Shown piece after piece: positions 28,345 to 37,378 of a stretch of 64,000 nt of DNA. Location: assembly GCA_027489375.1 (NCBI GenBank), contig JAIXZW010000007.1, forward strand, positions 62,001 through 126,000. Reading direction: 5' to 3'. Numbering within the stretch: position 1 is the first letter of the stretch; every line of letters begins with the position of its first letter. A program made the translations under genes and the position numbers. Source of the stretch: Paracoccaceae bacterium. Its GTDB lineage: Bacteria; Pseudomonadota; Alphaproteobacteria; Rhodobacterales; Rhodobacteraceae. Below the pieces are notes generated by a model that saw only the letters and a list, made by a program, of their open reading frames with translations, made no database searches and was not told where the DNA came from.

Positions 28345-29283
28345 ATGTTCCTGAACGCGCTCCTGCTGCAAGCGGGCTACAACGCCGCCCTCGTCTCGCT
28401 CGGCGCGGGGCTTCTCGGCTTTGCGGCGGGCTGTGTGGGGGCTTTCGTCAACCTGCGCCGCCGGGCGCTGGTGTCGGACGCGATGGCCCATGCCACACTG
28501 CCCGGAGTGGGCCTCGCCTTCCTCCTCATGGCCGCTTTCGGCGGCGAGGGGCGCAACCTCGCGGGGCTTCTTGCAGGCGCGGCCCTCTCCGCCGCCCTCG
28601 GCCTTCTTGCCGTGCAGCGCCTCACCCGCACCCGCCTTCCCGAAGACACGGCCATCGGCGCGGTGCTCTCCACCTTTTACGGTGCGGGTATCGTGATCCT
28701 GACGGTGATCCAGAACCTCGACGTGGGCCGGCCTGCGGGGCTGGAAGGGTTCCTGCTCGGCTCCACCGCGGGCATGCTGCGGGGCGATGCGCTGCTCATC
28801 GCGGGCGGAGGCGCCGTGACGCTGCTGCTCCTCGCGGCACTGGCACGTCCCTTGGCGCTTGCCGCCTTCGATCCCGGCCATGCCCGCATGATGGGCCTCT
28901 CGCCGCGCCTGCTCGACATGGTGCTGATGCTCATGACCCTTGCGGTCGTGCTGCTCGGCCTGCGCGTCGTCGGGCTGATCCTGATCGTGGCGCTGCTGAT
29001 CACACCCGCCACGGCCGCGCGCTACTGGAGCGACCGCGCCCCCCGCGTGGCGCTGATCGGCGGCGGAATCGGCGCGCTTTCCGGCCATGTCGGCGCCGCG
29101 CTTTCCGCCAGCCTGCCGGATTTGCCCACGGGACCGGTGATCGTGCTGCTTGCCTTCGCCGCCTTCCTCTTCTCGGCGCTCTTCGCGCCCCGCCGCGGCC
29201 TGATCACCCGCGCCTTGAACCGCCGCAGCCTGCGCCGCGCGTCACGGGGCACGGCACGGGGCGCGTCACGGGGCGCGGCATGA
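28345..29283 (+). CDS. sitC: Metal ABC transporter permease 1
   Basis: A 312-residue ABC-3 family permease with about eight hydrophobic helices. The conserved block FVNLRRRALVSDAMAHATLPG near 35-55 and LLITPATAARYW near the end are family signatures. The last 15 residues (ASRG, TARG, ASRG, AA) come from three 12-bp repeats and are unlike the rest of the protein. The gap from the ATPase gene is 121 bp, unusually wide for this operon, without a clear terminator. It pairs with the next permease to form the membrane channel. Confidence 0.88.
   Translation: MFLNALLLQAGYNAALVSLGAGLLGFAAGCVGAFVNLRRRALVSDAMAHATLPGVGLAFLLMAAFGGEGRNLAGLLAGAALSAALGLLAVQRLTRTRLPEDTAIGAVLSTFYGAGIVILTVIQNLDVGRPAGLEGFLLGSTAGMLRGDALLIAGGGAVTLLLLAALARPLALAAFDPGHARMMGLSPRLLDMVLMLMTLAVVLLGLRVVGLILIVALLITPATAARYWSDRAPRVALIGGGIGALSGHVGAALSASLPDLPTGPVIVLLAFAAFLFSALFAPRRGLITRALNRRSLRRASRGTARGASRGAA
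29239..29274. repeat. Three 12-bp repeats at the 3' end of sitC
   Basis: GCGTCACGGGGC, ACGGCACGGGGC and GCGTCACGGGGC lie end to end and in frame, encoding ASRG-TARG-ASRG just before the stop codon. This looks like slippage-driven growth of the C-terminal tail. Confidence 0.8.
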
Positions 29284-29343
29284 CCCGCCTTCCCCGCAGC
29301 ATGGCACCGGCCGGAGCGGACCGCCAGAACAGGGGAGGCCGTC

Positions 29344-30267
29344 ATGGACGGGTCTGAATTCGTCCCCCTTACCCTCCCGCCGATGGTCATCGCGCTGCTT
29401 GCCGCGCTGTCCTGCGCCGGGCCGGGAAATTTCCTCATCCTCCGGCGGCAGGCCATGTTGGGCGATGCGATGTCCCATGTCGTCCTCCCCGGAATCGTCG
29501 CGGCCTTCCTGCTTTCGGGCAGCGCCTCGCCGCCGATCCTCCTGGCGGGCGCGCTCGCCGCCGCCGCCCTGTCCGCCGCACTGATCGAGGCGATCCGCCG
29601 CCTCGGCGGCACCGATCCGGGGGCGGCGATGGGGATCACCTTCACCGCCATGTTCGCGGCAGGGGTGCTCATGCTCGAACTCTCCGGCGCGGCCTCGGTG
29701 CATCTGGACGTGGAACACGCGCTCTACGGCAATCTCGAAGGGCTGATCTGGCTCGACGCGACGGGATGGGCCTCGCTCCTCGACATCGCGGCCCTCGGCG
29801 GTCTGCCACCGGAACTTCCCGCCCTCGCCCTCGTGGCGGGGCTCATCCTTGCCACGCTGCGGATCTTTCACCGCCCGCTTGCCATCGCCACCTTCGACGA
29901 GGGCTTTGCCACCAGCCTCGGCATCCCGACCCGCCTTCTTTCGGCGGGCCTCGTGGCGCTGACCGCACTGGCCGCCGTTGCGGCCTTTTCCGCCGTCGGC
30001 TCGATCCTGACGATCGCCATGCTGATATGCCCGCCGGCCACCGCCCGCCTGCTGACCGACGACCTTGGCCGCCAGATCCGCCTGTCCCTCGGGCTGGCCG
30101 CCCTTGCCGCCGTGGCCGGCACAGTGGCCGCAGGCTACCTGCCGCTTTTCCTCGGCCTTTCCTTCACCGTTTCCGCCTCGGGCATGATCGCCACCGTCTC
30201 CGGCCTCGGCCTCGCGCTGGCGGCCACGCTTTCGCCCCGCCGCCACGGCCACGGCCAGCGCGGCTGA
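29344..30267 (+). CDS. sitD: Metal ABC transporter permease 2
   Basis: A 307-residue ABC-3 family permease with about eight hydrophobic helices. It contains FLILRRQAMLGDAMSHVVLPG near 31-51 (here in two halves: FLILRRQAM and LGDAMSHVVLPG) and MLICPPATARLL in the second half. The C-terminal end is His/Arg-rich (RRHGHGQRG), possibly a cytosolic metal-sensing tail. It is 60 bp downstream of sitC. Together with sitA, sitB and sitC it completes a four-gene importer. Confidence 0.88.
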   Translation: MDGSEFVPLTLPPMVIALLAALSCAGPGNFLILRRQAMLGDAMSHVVLPGIVAAFLLSGSASPPILLAGALAAAALSAALIEAIRRLGGTDPGAAMGITFTAMFAAGVLMLELSGAASVHLDVEHALYGNLEGLIWLDATGWASLLDIAALGGLPPELPALALVAGLILATLRIFHRPLAIATFDEGFATSLGIPTRLLSAGLVALTALAAVAAFSAVGSILTIAMLICPPATARLLTDDLGRQIRLSLGLAALAAVAGTVAAGYLPLFLGLSFTVSASGMIATVSGLGLALAATLSPRRHGHGQRG

Positions 30268-30330
30268 TCCTGCCCACTTCCCAAGCCCGCCCCCCGCGCC
30301 TATAACGCCCCCGTCAGACAGGAGCCTTCC

Positions 30331-30918
30331 ATGCGCACCGCCGAAATCCACCGCACCACCTCCGAGACCGAGATTGCCGTCACCGTCAACCTCGACGGCA
30401 CGGGCGCTTACGACAACCACACCGGCGTCGGCTTCTTCGACCACATGCTCGACCAGCTCGCGCGCCACTCGCTCATCGACATCACGGTCAAGGCCGATGG
30501 CGATCTGCACATCGACGACCACCACACGGTCGAGGATTGCGGCATCGCACTGGGTCAGGCGCTGGTGAAGGCACTTGGCGACAAAAAGGGCATCCGCCGC
30601 TACGGCCATTTCAACCTTGCGATGGATGACGCGCAGGTCGCCTCTGCGCTCGACCTCTCGGCCCGCCCCTTCCTTGTCTGGAACCTGCCCTTCCCGACCC
30701 AGAAGATCGGCACCTTCGAAACCGAGCTGGTGCGCGAATTCTTCCAGGCGCTCGCCACCCACGGCGGCATCACGCTGCACGTGGACCTGATCCACGGGAT
30801 CAACAGCCACCACATCGCGGAAGCCGCCTTCAAATCCGTGGCCCGCGCCCTGCGTCAGGCGGTCGAACCCGATCCGCGCATGGCAGGCGTGCTCCCCTCG
30901 ACCAAGGGCGCGCTCTGA
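30331..30918 (+). CDS. hisB: Imidazoleglycerol-phosphate dehydratase
   Basis: A 195-residue enzyme for the seventh step of histidine synthesis. The manganese-binding motifs are present: GFFDHMLDQ and [16 protein letters not shown] in the first repeat, then HGGITLHVD and [11 protein letters not shown] in the second. Length is right for the monofunctional form, without the phosphatase domain of enteric HisB. AGGAG precedes the ATG. It starts the histidine cluster hisB-hisH-(DUF2147)-hisA-hisF-hisE. Confidence 0.97.
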   Translation: MRTAEIHRTTSETEIAVTVNLDGTGAYDNHTGVGFFDHMLDQLARHSLIDITVKADGDLHIDDHHTVEDCGIALGQALVKALGDKKGIRRYGHFNLAMDDAQVASALDLSARPFLVWNLPFPTQKIGTFETELVREFFQALATHGGITLHVDLIHGINSHHIAEAAFKSVARALRQAVEPDPRMAGVLPSTKGAL

Positions 30919-30945
30919 CCCTTCGCCTGCGCACGCCCCGCGCAG

Positions 30946-30990
30946 GCAAATTTCTTCGAAGACATTTGCAAGGATTTTAGAGAATCCTTG
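30946..30990. repeat. Tandem palindromes after hisB, second copy
   Basis: GCAAATTTCTTCGAAGACATTTGC-like sequence (30946-30969, one mismatch) adjoins CAAGGATT...AATCCTTG (30969-30990). The layout (24 plus 22 bases sharing one base) is the same as at 5805-5849, and the first palindrome is nearly identical. The second differs in sequence but keeps its pairing. A further GCCTGCGC/GCGCAGGC stem precedes it (30925-30947). Confidence 0.8.
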
Positions 30991-31013
30991 CCCCCAGCCG
31001 GACCCGAACGCAC

Positions 31014-31664
31014 ATGGCCCCCCGCACGCCCCTGACCGTCCTCGTCGACTACGACAGCGGCAACCTCCATTCCGCCGAAAAGGCCTTCCAGCGCATGGCG
31101 GCAGAAACCGGCGCGGGCGAAGTCCTCGTCACCTCCGACCCCGCGATGGTGGCACGGGCCGACCGCATCGTCCTCCCCGGCGACGGCGCCTTCCCCGCCT
31201 GCCGCCGCGCCCTCGGCAGCTACGGCGGCTTGTTCGAGGCGATTTCCGAAGGCGTCTCCGCAGGCAAACCCTTCCTCGGCATCTGTGTGGGCATGCAGAT
31301 GCTCGCCACATGGGGCCGCGAATACGAAGACACCGCAGGTTTCGGCTGGATCGGGGGCGAGGTCGTGCGCATCACCCCCGCCGACCCTAAGCTCAAGGTG
31401 CCGCACATGGGCTGGAACGATCTGGTGATCGACCGCCCCCACCCCGTCCTTGAAGGCATCGCCACGGGCGACCACGCCTATTTCGTGCACAGCTACCATT
31501 TCAGGGTGGCCGATCCCGCCCACCTTCTGGCCCATGCCGATTACGCAGGCCCCATCACCGCCATCGTCGGGCGCGACAACATCATCGGCACCCAGTTCCA
31601 CCCCGAGAAAAGCCAGGCCCTCGGCCTGCGCCTGATCGCCAACTTCCTCACCTGGACGCCCTGA
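31014..31664 (+). CDS. hisH: Imidazole glycerol phosphate synthase, glutamine amidotransferase subunit
   Basis: A 216-residue class I glutaminase that supplies ammonia to HisF. The catalytic triad is Cys91 in LGICVGMQML, with His196 and Glu198 in TQFHPEKS. The oxyanion-strand block LPGDGAF is present near 54-60. hisF lies 1.8 kb downstream, separated by the opposite-strand DUF2147 gene and hisA. Confidence 0.96.
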   Translation: MAPRTPLTVLVDYDSGNLHSAEKAFQRMAAETGAGEVLVTSDPAMVARADRIVLPGDGAFPACRRALGSYGGLFEAISEGVSAGKPFLGICVGMQMLATWGREYEDTAGFGWIGGEVVRITPADPKLKVPHMGWNDLVIDRPHPVLEGIATGDHAYFVHSYHFRVADPAHLLAHADYAGPITAIVGRDNIIGTQFHPEKSQALGLRLIANFLTWTP

Positions 31665-31751
31665 CCCCTGCGGGTTTGCGCCCCACGGCCAGCAGTCCCA
31701 CGGAAATCACCGCACGCCCCGCCACCGGACCCGGCGCCTTGGCCAGCAAGC

Positions 31752-31943
31752 GGGGGGCCGTCTGCCCCCCACGGCGCGGCAAGCCGCGCCTCCCCCCGAG
31801 GATATTTGGGCAAGTGTGAAAGCGCGAAGGCACGCCCGGCAGTGCACCCCCTCCCCCGCGGCAAAGGCAATTCCCTTTCACCTTTGCCCAAATACTCGCA
31901 GGGGGAGACGCGCCTCCGGCGCGGCGGGGGGCGGCAGCCCCCC
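31752..31943. repeat. GC-rich dispersed repeat, copies 4 and 5 as an inverted pair
   Basis: The left unit (+ strand, 31752-31821) has GGGGGGCCGTCTGCCCCCC-like sequence, a GCGCGGC/GCCGCGC hairpin, CCCCCCGAGGATATTTGGGC and GTGAAAG. The right unit (- strand, 31943-31875) has the same parts, including GTATTTGGGCAAAGGTGAAAG split by position 31890. The pair occupies most of the 316-bp gap between convergent hisH and the DUF2147 gene. No gene was seen in the gap. Confidence 0.8.
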
Positions 31944-31980
31944 TCGACCTCGGGCCAAGATCGCAGCGCCTGAACGCGCC

Positions 31981-32376
31981 CTATTTCACCCGCCTCCATG
32001 TTCCGCCATCGCGGCAGATGAAGAAGACGCAGCCCTCGACCGACAGGCCGTCCCCGTCGAGCCGCATCTTCGAATCGTAGACCTTGTCCCGATCCGGCGA
32101 CCAGACCTTGCCGTCGCTGTAAAACCCGTCTCCCTCGGCCACCATGTCCCAGATGATCTGCTTGCCGATCTCGGGCGCATCCGTGACCTCGGTCCCCGTT
32201 TCGTCGAAGGCTTTGACCAGCACACCGCAAAAGGCGGCGCCGCAGGGCTTGACCTCGATCTGCCCGTAATGGCCGTTGTCATCGGGGATCGTCTGCCAGA
32301 CCCCTTCCACCGGATCGGCGGCCCAAGCCGCGCCCGTCATCGCCAGAACCGCACCGAATGCTGCCGGAACCCGCAT
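31981..32376 (-). CDS. DUF2147-family secreted protein
   Basis: A 131-residue protein with a signal peptide (hydrophobic residues 3-18, likely cut after AWA) and a small beta-rich domain matching DUF2147: DPVEGVWQT at the start of the mature part, [12 protein letters not shown] in the middle, and [15 protein letters not shown] with [10 protein letters not shown] toward the end. Function is unknown; a periplasmic lipocalin-like role has been suggested for the family. The start is the ATG at 32376 behind GGGGAGG. It sits on the opposite strand inside the histidine cluster and is divergent from hisA. Confidence 0.82.
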   Translation of the reverse strand: MRVPAAFGAVLAMTGAAWAADPVEGVWQTIPDDNGHYGQIEVKPCGAAFCGVLVKAFDETGTEVTDAPEIGKQIIWDMVAEGDGFYSDGKVWSPDRDKVYDSKMRLDGDGLSVEGCVFFICRDGGTWRRVK

Positions 32377-32518
32377 CGTCACCTCCCCCTTCGCCGCGCC
32401 CGACTCTGCCCGATCCGCCCCGCCGATCAAGCCCCGACCTTGCGTCACACGTTCCACCCTTGCGGGTTGCGGCCTTGCGTGGCAAAGCGCGCGCACCCTG
32501 CCAGAACGGATGCGCGCC

Positions 32519-33238
32519 ATGATCCTTTACCCCGCCATCGACCTCAAGGACGGCAAATGCGTCCGCCTCCTGCGCGGCGAGATGTCCGCCGCTACCGTCT
32601 TCGGTGACGACCCCGCTGCACAGGCGCTCAAGTTCCAGACCGCGGGCTGCCAGTGGCTCCACCTCGTCGACCTCAACGGTGCTTTCGCCGGAACCCCCGT
32701 GAATGGCGCAGCGGTCGAGGCGATCCTGACCTCCGTCACCGTCCCCACCCAGCTCGGCGGCGGCATCCGCGACATGGCGACCATCTCGATGTGGATCGAA
32801 AAAGGTCTGTCCCGCGTGATCCTCGGCACCGTCGCCGTGGAAAACCCCGCCCTCGTGCGCGAAGCCGCCCGCGCCTTCCCGGGCAAGGTCGCCGTGGGCA
32901 TCGACGCCCGCAAGGGCTTCGTCGCGACCAAAGGCTGGGCGACCGAAACCACCGTCCAGGCCACCGACCTCGCCCGCAGCTTCGAGGATGCGGGCGTCGC
33001 CGCCATCATCTACACCGACATCGACCGCGACGGCGCGATGCAAGGCCCGAACATCGAAGCGACCGAGGCTCTGGCCCGCGCCGTCTCCATCCCCGTGATC
33101 GCATCGGGCGGCGTCAGCCGGATGGAGGACCTCATCGCCCTGCGCGACACCGGCGTGATCGCGGGTGCCATCTCGGGTCGCGCCCTTTACGACGGGGCGA
33201 TCGACCTGTCGGCTGCCATCGAAGCGCTGGCAAGGTAA
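32519..33238 (+). CDS. hisA: Phosphoribosylformimino-5-aminoimidazole carboxamide ribotide isomerase
   Basis: A 239-residue (beta/alpha)8 barrel performing the Amadori rearrangement before His[18 protein letters not shown] places the catalytic Asp8, and [14 protein letters not shown] carries the second catalytic aspartate. Phosphate loops QLGGGIRD and [10 protein letters not shown] are intact. An upstream in-frame ATG two codons earlier is possible, but MILYPAID is the conserved start. Confidence 0.96.
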   Translation: MILYPAIDLKDGKCVRLLRGEMSAATVFGDDPAAQALKFQTAGCQWLHLVDLNGAFAGTPVNGAAVEAILTSVTVPTQLGGGIRDMATISMWIEKGLSRVILGTVAVENPALVREAARAFPGKVAVGIDARKGFVATKGWATETTVQATDLARSFEDAGVAAIIYTDIDRDGAMQGPNIEATEALARAVSIPVIASGGVSRMEDLIALRDTGVIAGAISGRALYDGAIDLSAAIEALAR

Positions 33239-33437
33239 GCCCCCGCAGCCCCCTTTCCGGCCAGCCCCTCCCGTCCCGCGCTTCTCCCTTGCAGGAGCAT
33301 GGCGGTGCATCCGCAGGCTCCGGCACCCTCGCCAAGCCGGCTTCCCCCGCGTGGAGAGGGCCGCCTTCCCTCATCCCGCATCTGGCGCTCCGCCCCCCGA
33401 TCCGCTATCCCCAAGGCAACCGATCACAGGCGCACCC

Positions 33438-34199
33438 ATGCTGAAAACCCGTCTCATCCCCTGCCTCGATGTCGCCGATGGCCGCGTGGTCAAGGGCGTC
33501 AACTTCGTCGACCTGCGCGATGCGGGCGATCCGGTGGAAGCGGCCCGCGCCTATGATGCGGCGGGGGCGGACGAGTTGTGCTTCCTCGACATCCACGCCA
33601 CGCATGAAAACCGCGGCACGATGTTCGACCTCGTCACCCGCACCGCCGAGCAATGCTTCATGCCGCTCACCGTCGGCGGCGGCGTCCGCACGCCCGAGGA
33701 TGTGCGCGCCCTCCTCCTTGCCGGTGCCGACAAGGTCTCGTTCAACTCCGCCGCCGTGGCCGACCCCGATGTGGTGGCCCGCTCCGCCGACCGTTTCGGC
33801 TCGCAATGCATCGTCGTGGCCATCGACGCCAAGACCGTGGCCCCCGGCAAATGGGAGATCTTCACCCACGGCGGGCGCAAAGCCACGGGCATCGACGCGG
33901 TCGATTTCGCGCGGCTCGTCGCCGCCAAGGGCGCGGGCGAAATCCTGCTGACCTCGATGGACCGCGACGGCACCAAGGGCGGCTACAACCTGCCCCTCAC
34001 CCGCGCCATCTCGGACGCCGTTCCCGTCCCCGTGATCGCGAGCGGAGGGGTCGGCACGCTCGACCACCTCGTCGAAGGCGTGACCAAGGGCGGCGCGTCC
34101 GCCGTCCTCGCCGCCTCCATCTTCCACTTCGGCGAATTCACCATCGCCGAGGCCAAGGCCCACATGGCCGCCGCCGGCATCCCGATGAGGCTCGCATGA
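33438..34199 (+). CDS. hisF: Imidazole glycerol phosphate synthase cyclase subunit
   Basis: A 253-residue barrel enzyme that forms imidazole glycerol phosphate and AICAR with ammonia from His[13 protein letters not shown] includes Asp11, and [15 protein letters not shown] includes the second catalytic aspartate. [10 protein letters not shown] and [10 protein letters not shown] are the phosphate loops. A 199-bp gap separates it from hisA, in which I see no gene or clear site. Its TGA overlaps the hisE ATG. Confidence 0.97.
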   Translation: MLKTRLIPCLDVADGRVVKGVNFVDLRDAGDPVEAARAYDAAGADELCFLDIHATHENRGTMFDLVTRTAEQCFMPLTVGGGVRTPEDVRALLLAGADKVSFNSAAVADPDVVARSADRFGSQCIVVAIDAKTVAPGKWEIFTHGGRKATGIDAVDFARLVAAKGAGEILLTSMDRDGTKGGYNLPLTRAISDAVPVPVIASGGVGTLDHLVEGVTKGGASAVLAASIFHFGEFTIAEAKAHMAAAGIPMRLA

Positions 34200-34507
34200 C
34201 CACGCTCGACCGTCTCGCCGCCACCATCGCTGCCCGCAAAGGCGCCGATCCCGAAAGCTCGTGGACCGCGAAACTCCTCGCCAAAGGGCCGGAGAAATGC
34301 GCCGAGAAATTCGGCGAGGAAGCGGTCGAAGCCATCATCGAAGCGGTCAAGGGCGACCGCGCCAAACTCACGGCCGAGGCGGCGGATGTCCTCTACCACC
34401 TCCTCGTCATGCTCGCCGCCCGCGACGTGACGCTGGCCGATGTCCTGACCGAACTCGACCGCCGCGAAGGCACCTCGGGCATCGCCGAAAAGGCCGCACG
34501 CGGATAG
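34196..34507 (+). CDS. hisE: Phosphoribosyl-ATP pyrophosphatase
   Basis: A 103-residue all-alpha pyrophosphohydrolase for the second step of histidine synthesis. The metal-binding helices are visible: [17 protein letters not shown] near 34-50 and [13 protein letters not shown] near 62-74. It overlaps hisF by four bases (ATGA), so translation is coupled. hisI (cyclohydrolase) is not fused and not in the window. Confidence 0.95.
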   Translation: MTTLDRLAATIAARKGADPESSWTAKLLAKGPEKCAEKFGEEAVEAIIEAVKGDRAKLTAEAADVLYHLLVMLAARDVTLADVLTELDRREGTSGIAEKAARG

Positions 34508-34528
34508 GGCCACAGCCCGCGCCCCGCG

Positions 34529-35302
34529 CTACCAGCAGGTGAACCCCGCATCCACGCTGACGATGGCCCCCGTCATCAGGCTCGACGCCCGCGAGGCAAG
34601 GAAGAGCACGCTGCTCGCCACCTCGTCCGGCGTGCCCATGCGTCCCATCGGCGTGTCGTTCAGCCAGATCGGAATGCGGTCGCGGTTGCTTTCGATCTTC
34701 GTGACCATAGGCGTCTCGATATAGGTCGGCGCCACGGCATTGACCCGAACTCCCTGCGCCGCCCATTCCCCCGCCAGCGACCGCGTCAGATGGTGCACCG
34801 CCGCTTTCGAGACGTTATAGGCCGTCTGCGGTTGCGGCCGGTTGGCGATGATCCCCGACATGGACCCGAGATTGACGATGCTGCCGCGACCCAGCCGGAC
34901 CATATGCCCGCCAAAGGCCCGCGCACACCAGAACACCCCGTTCAGGTTCACATCCATCATCCGCAGCCAATCGGCGTCGGTCAGGTCCTGCGCGTCGATC
35001 CCGCTTTGCCCGATGCCCGCATTGTTCACCAGCACCGTCGCGGGCCGCCCCTCGGCGGCAAGCGCATCGGCGATGGCGGTCATGCGCGCGGACTCCGTCA
35101 CGTCGCCCGTCGCCACCTCGATCCTGTAGCCCTTGGCACGCAAGGCCAGCGCTTCCGCCGCATCGGCCTCGTTCCGCTCGATCACGACGACCGAGGCGCC
35201 CGCCTCGGCCAACGCCTCCACGCAGCAAAGACCGATGGCCCTGCCGCCGCCGGTCACGACCGCGACCTCTCCGTCCAGCCTGAACCTTTCCAGATATGCC
35301 AT
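34529..35302 (-). CDS. SDR dehydrogenase similar to galactitol dehydrogenase
   Basis: A 257-residue short-chain dehydrogenase. The cofactor motif is TGGGRAIG (17-24; Ala replaces the usual Gly in GxG), NNAG is at 93-96, and the catalytic residues are Ser147, Tyr162 and Lys166. Blocks FRLDG, NGVFWCARAFG, VNLGSMSG and the C-terminal Trp (VDAGFTCW) closely match Rhodobacter sphaeroides galactitol dehydrogenase, where the C terminus takes part in metal binding. That enzyme oxidises polyols such as galactitol to tagatose. It is the last gene of the leftward polyol operon, 14 bp after the ribitol-dehydrogenase-like gene. Substrate is inferred. Confidence 0.75.
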   Translation of the reverse strand: MAYLERFRLDGEVAVVTGGGRAIGLCCVEALAEAGASVVVIERNEADAAEALALRAKGYRIEVATGDVTESARMTAIADALAAEGRPATVLVNNAGIGQSGIDAQDLTDADWLRMMDVNLNGVFWCARAFGGHMVRLGRGSIVNLGSMSGIIANRPQPQTAYNVSKAAVHHLTRSLAGEWAAQGVRVNAVAPTYIETPMVTKIESNRDRIPIWLNDTPMGRMGTPDEVASSVLFLASRASSLMTGAIVSVDAGFTCW

Positions 35303-35316
35303 CGGTCCGCTCCTCC

Positions 35317-36045
35317 TCAGATGTCAAAGTTGCTTGGCAGGATCACCATGTCGCGGATGGTGACGTTGCGCGGACGGCTCAGCATGAAGACGATGCCCTC
35401 GGCCACTTCCTGCGGCTCGATCAGGCTGCCCGATTCCTTGGCCTTGCGCAGGTTCTCCTCCGGCCAATCCGCCAGCAGCGCGCTGATCACCGGACCGGGC
35501 GAGACAGAGCCGACACGGATGCCCTTCTTGTTCAGTTGCCGCCGCATGGTCTGCACGAAACAGGTCATCGCCCATTTGGACGCCGAATAGACCGGCTCCC
35601 ACGGAATCGCCGAATGCCCTGCCACCGACGAGGTGACGATGATATCCCCCGTCCCGCGCTCGATCATGTGGGGCATGACCGTGTAGACGTTCTTCATCAC
35701 CGCATTGACGTTCAGGTTCAGCATGCGGTCGATGGTTTCGGGCGTCGTCTCGCTCAGATCGCCGCCGATATAGGTGCCCGCATTGGCGTGGAAGATGTCA
35801 AGCTGCCCCGCCTTGGCAAGGATTCCGTCCAGCAGCGTCGCGCAGCTTTCGGGGTTCAAAAGGTCGATCACCAGCGGGATCGCATCCGGCCCTAGCCTTG
35901 CGCAGACGGCCTCCAGCGCCTTGATGTCGCGGTCCACCAGCACGACCTTGGCCCCTTCGGCCAAAAGCGCCTCGGTGGTCGCAAGCCCGATGCCGGAAGC
36001 CGCGCCGGTGATGGCCGCGACCTTTCCCTTGAATGCGTTGCCCAT
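35317..36045 (-). CDS. SDR dehydrogenase similar to ribitol 2-dehydrogenase
   Basis: A 242-residue short-chain dehydrogenase. The cofactor site is TGAASGIG (13-20) with Asp38 selecting NAD. NAG is at 88-90, and the catalytic set is Ser139/140, Tyr153 and Lys157. LDIFHANAGTYIGG, WEPVYSASK, LLADWPEEN and NVTIRDMVILP match Klebsiella ribitol dehydrogenase closely. The reaction would be ribitol to D-ribulose, but related enzymes accept other polyols. It sits between the GatZ-like gene and the galactitol-dehydrogenase-like gene in one operon. Confidence 0.78.
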   Translation of the reverse strand: MGNAFKGKVAAITGAASGIGLATTEALLAEGAKVVLVDRDIKALEAVCARLGPDAIPLVIDLLNPESCATLLDGILAKAGQLDIFHANAGTYIGGDLSETTPETIDRMLNLNVNAVMKNVYTVMPHMIERGTGDIIVTSSVAGHSAIPWEPVYSASKWAMTCFVQTMRRQLNKKGIRVGSVSPGPVISALLADWPEENLRKAKESGSLIEPQEVAEGIVFMLSRPRNVTIRDMVILPSNFDI

Positions 36046-36103
36046 GTGTCCAGTCTCCTTGTTTGGGATGCCGCCGGTGGCGACGGTAGAGGTTGAATGT
36101 CGG

Positions 36104-37378
36104 TCAGCCCTGCGGATGGCAGGCGGCGTGATAGGCGGAAAGGCTTTCCCCGACGCGCCAGATCAGCACCTCGGTCGCATCGAGCGGCCGGTCTGCGAAC
36201 CGCGCCGCCGCCGCCGGAAAATGCTGCCGGAACAGCGGCAAGGGCACCGTGACACCCCGAAGCGCGGCAACAAGACGGTCCACCGCCCCCTGCGCCGCAG
36301 GGTTCGGCCAGTAATAGCGGATGCGGTCCGACAGCGAATAATGCCGCAGCAGGCGTTGCGTCGGCGCATCCCCGCCATAGTGCCGTTGCCAGTTCGCCGG
36401 ATCGGCCAGCATCACCGACTCCATCGCCTGCATCAGCGGACGCGCCCCGTATCCCGCGATCAGGTCCGATGCGATCAGGTCCAGCGCGTAAAGCGCCTCG
36501 CGCAGGACAAAGGTCAACTCCGGCCCGACCTTGAGGATGGGGAACCCGTCCTCCACCAGCGCGGCAAGCGGGGGCGTGCCTTGGTAATCGGTCGAATGCG
36601 CCTCGAAGACGAATTGCGCCTCGTCATCCAGCACCGCCGAAAGTGCTGCGCTCTTGCTGCGGTCGTAAAGGATGACGTTGTGGTTTCCGAACTCGACCCC
36701 GGGCTGCACCACCAGACCGATGGCGCGGGCAAAGGCGTCCTGCAAGCCCGCCGCGGCAAAGGTGGCCCGGTGGACGGCGATGGTCTTTCTTGCGGCCCCG
36801 GCCGAGGTCGGCTCGATCCCGTCAAGCGCATGGTCGGCCCCGCCGGGGGGCGGCACTTCGGTGCCGATGACGTAAAGCGGCAGCGGCCCGCCCGCATCCC
36901 GTGCCACGGCCTCGGCCACGGCGGCAAGTCGGGCGGCGCGGGTCGCCGTGGTTTCGTCATCCAGCGCCGCAGGCTCGCCCTTGCAGCCCATCGACGCATC
37001 GAGATGCAGCTTGCGGAACCCCGCCGCGACAAAGGCCGCAATCATCGCCTCGGCCTCGGCCATCGCGGCTTCGGCGGGCAGGTCGCGCCACGGGTTCGGG
37101 CCAAGATGATCCCCCCCCAGCAGCACCAGATCGGCCGGACACCCCTCCTGCCGCGCCAGATCCCGCACCAGCGCCGCAAAGTCGGCGGGCGTCATGCCGG
37201 TATATCCGCCCTGATGGTTCACCTGATTGCAGGTCGCCTCGATCAGCACCGGCGCCGCATGGTCGCGCCCGAACCGCAACGCCGCCCGCAACACCACCGG
37301 ATGCGCCGAACAGACCGAGGTTATTCCCCGCGGCGTGCCGCTCCGCCGCAGACGGACAAGGTCGGACAGCGGCGTCAT
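36104..37378 (-). CDS. GatZ/KbaZ-family protein, probable D-tagatose-6-phosphate 4-epimerase
   Basis: A 424-residue protein of the class II tagatose-bisphosphate aldolase non-catalytic subunit family (COG4573). Conserved blocks are [42 protein letters not shown] and [19 protein letters not shown] sequence ([15 protein letters not shown]). The start is the ATG at 37378, overlapping the kinase stop by four bases. No GatY/KbaY catalytic partner is nearby. Members of this family next to tagatose kinase genes in Agrobacterium were shown to be D-tagatose-6-phosphate 4-epimerases giving fructose 6-phosphate. The PfkB kinase immediately upstream makes that the better call here. Confidence 0.75.
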   Translation of the reverse strand: MTPLSDLVRLRRSGTPRGITSVCSAHPVVLRAALRFGRDHAAPVLIEATCNQVNHQGGYTGMTPADFAALVRDLARQEGCPADLVLLGGDHLGPNPWRDLPAEAAMAEAEAMIAAFVAAGFRKLHLDASMGCKGEPAALDDETTATRAARLAAVAEAVARDAGGPLPLYVIGTEVPPPGGADHALDGIEPTSAGAARKTIAVHRATFAAAGLQDAFARAIGLVVQPGVEFGNHNVILYDRSKSAALSAVLDDEAQFVFEAHSTDYQGTPPLAALVEDGFPILKVGPELTFVLREALYALDLIASDLIAGYGARPLMQAMESVMLADPANWQRHYGGDAPTQRLLRHYSLSDRIRYYWPNPAAQGAVDRLVAALRGVTVPLPLFRQHFPAAAARFADRPLDATEVLIWRVGESLSAYHAACHPQG

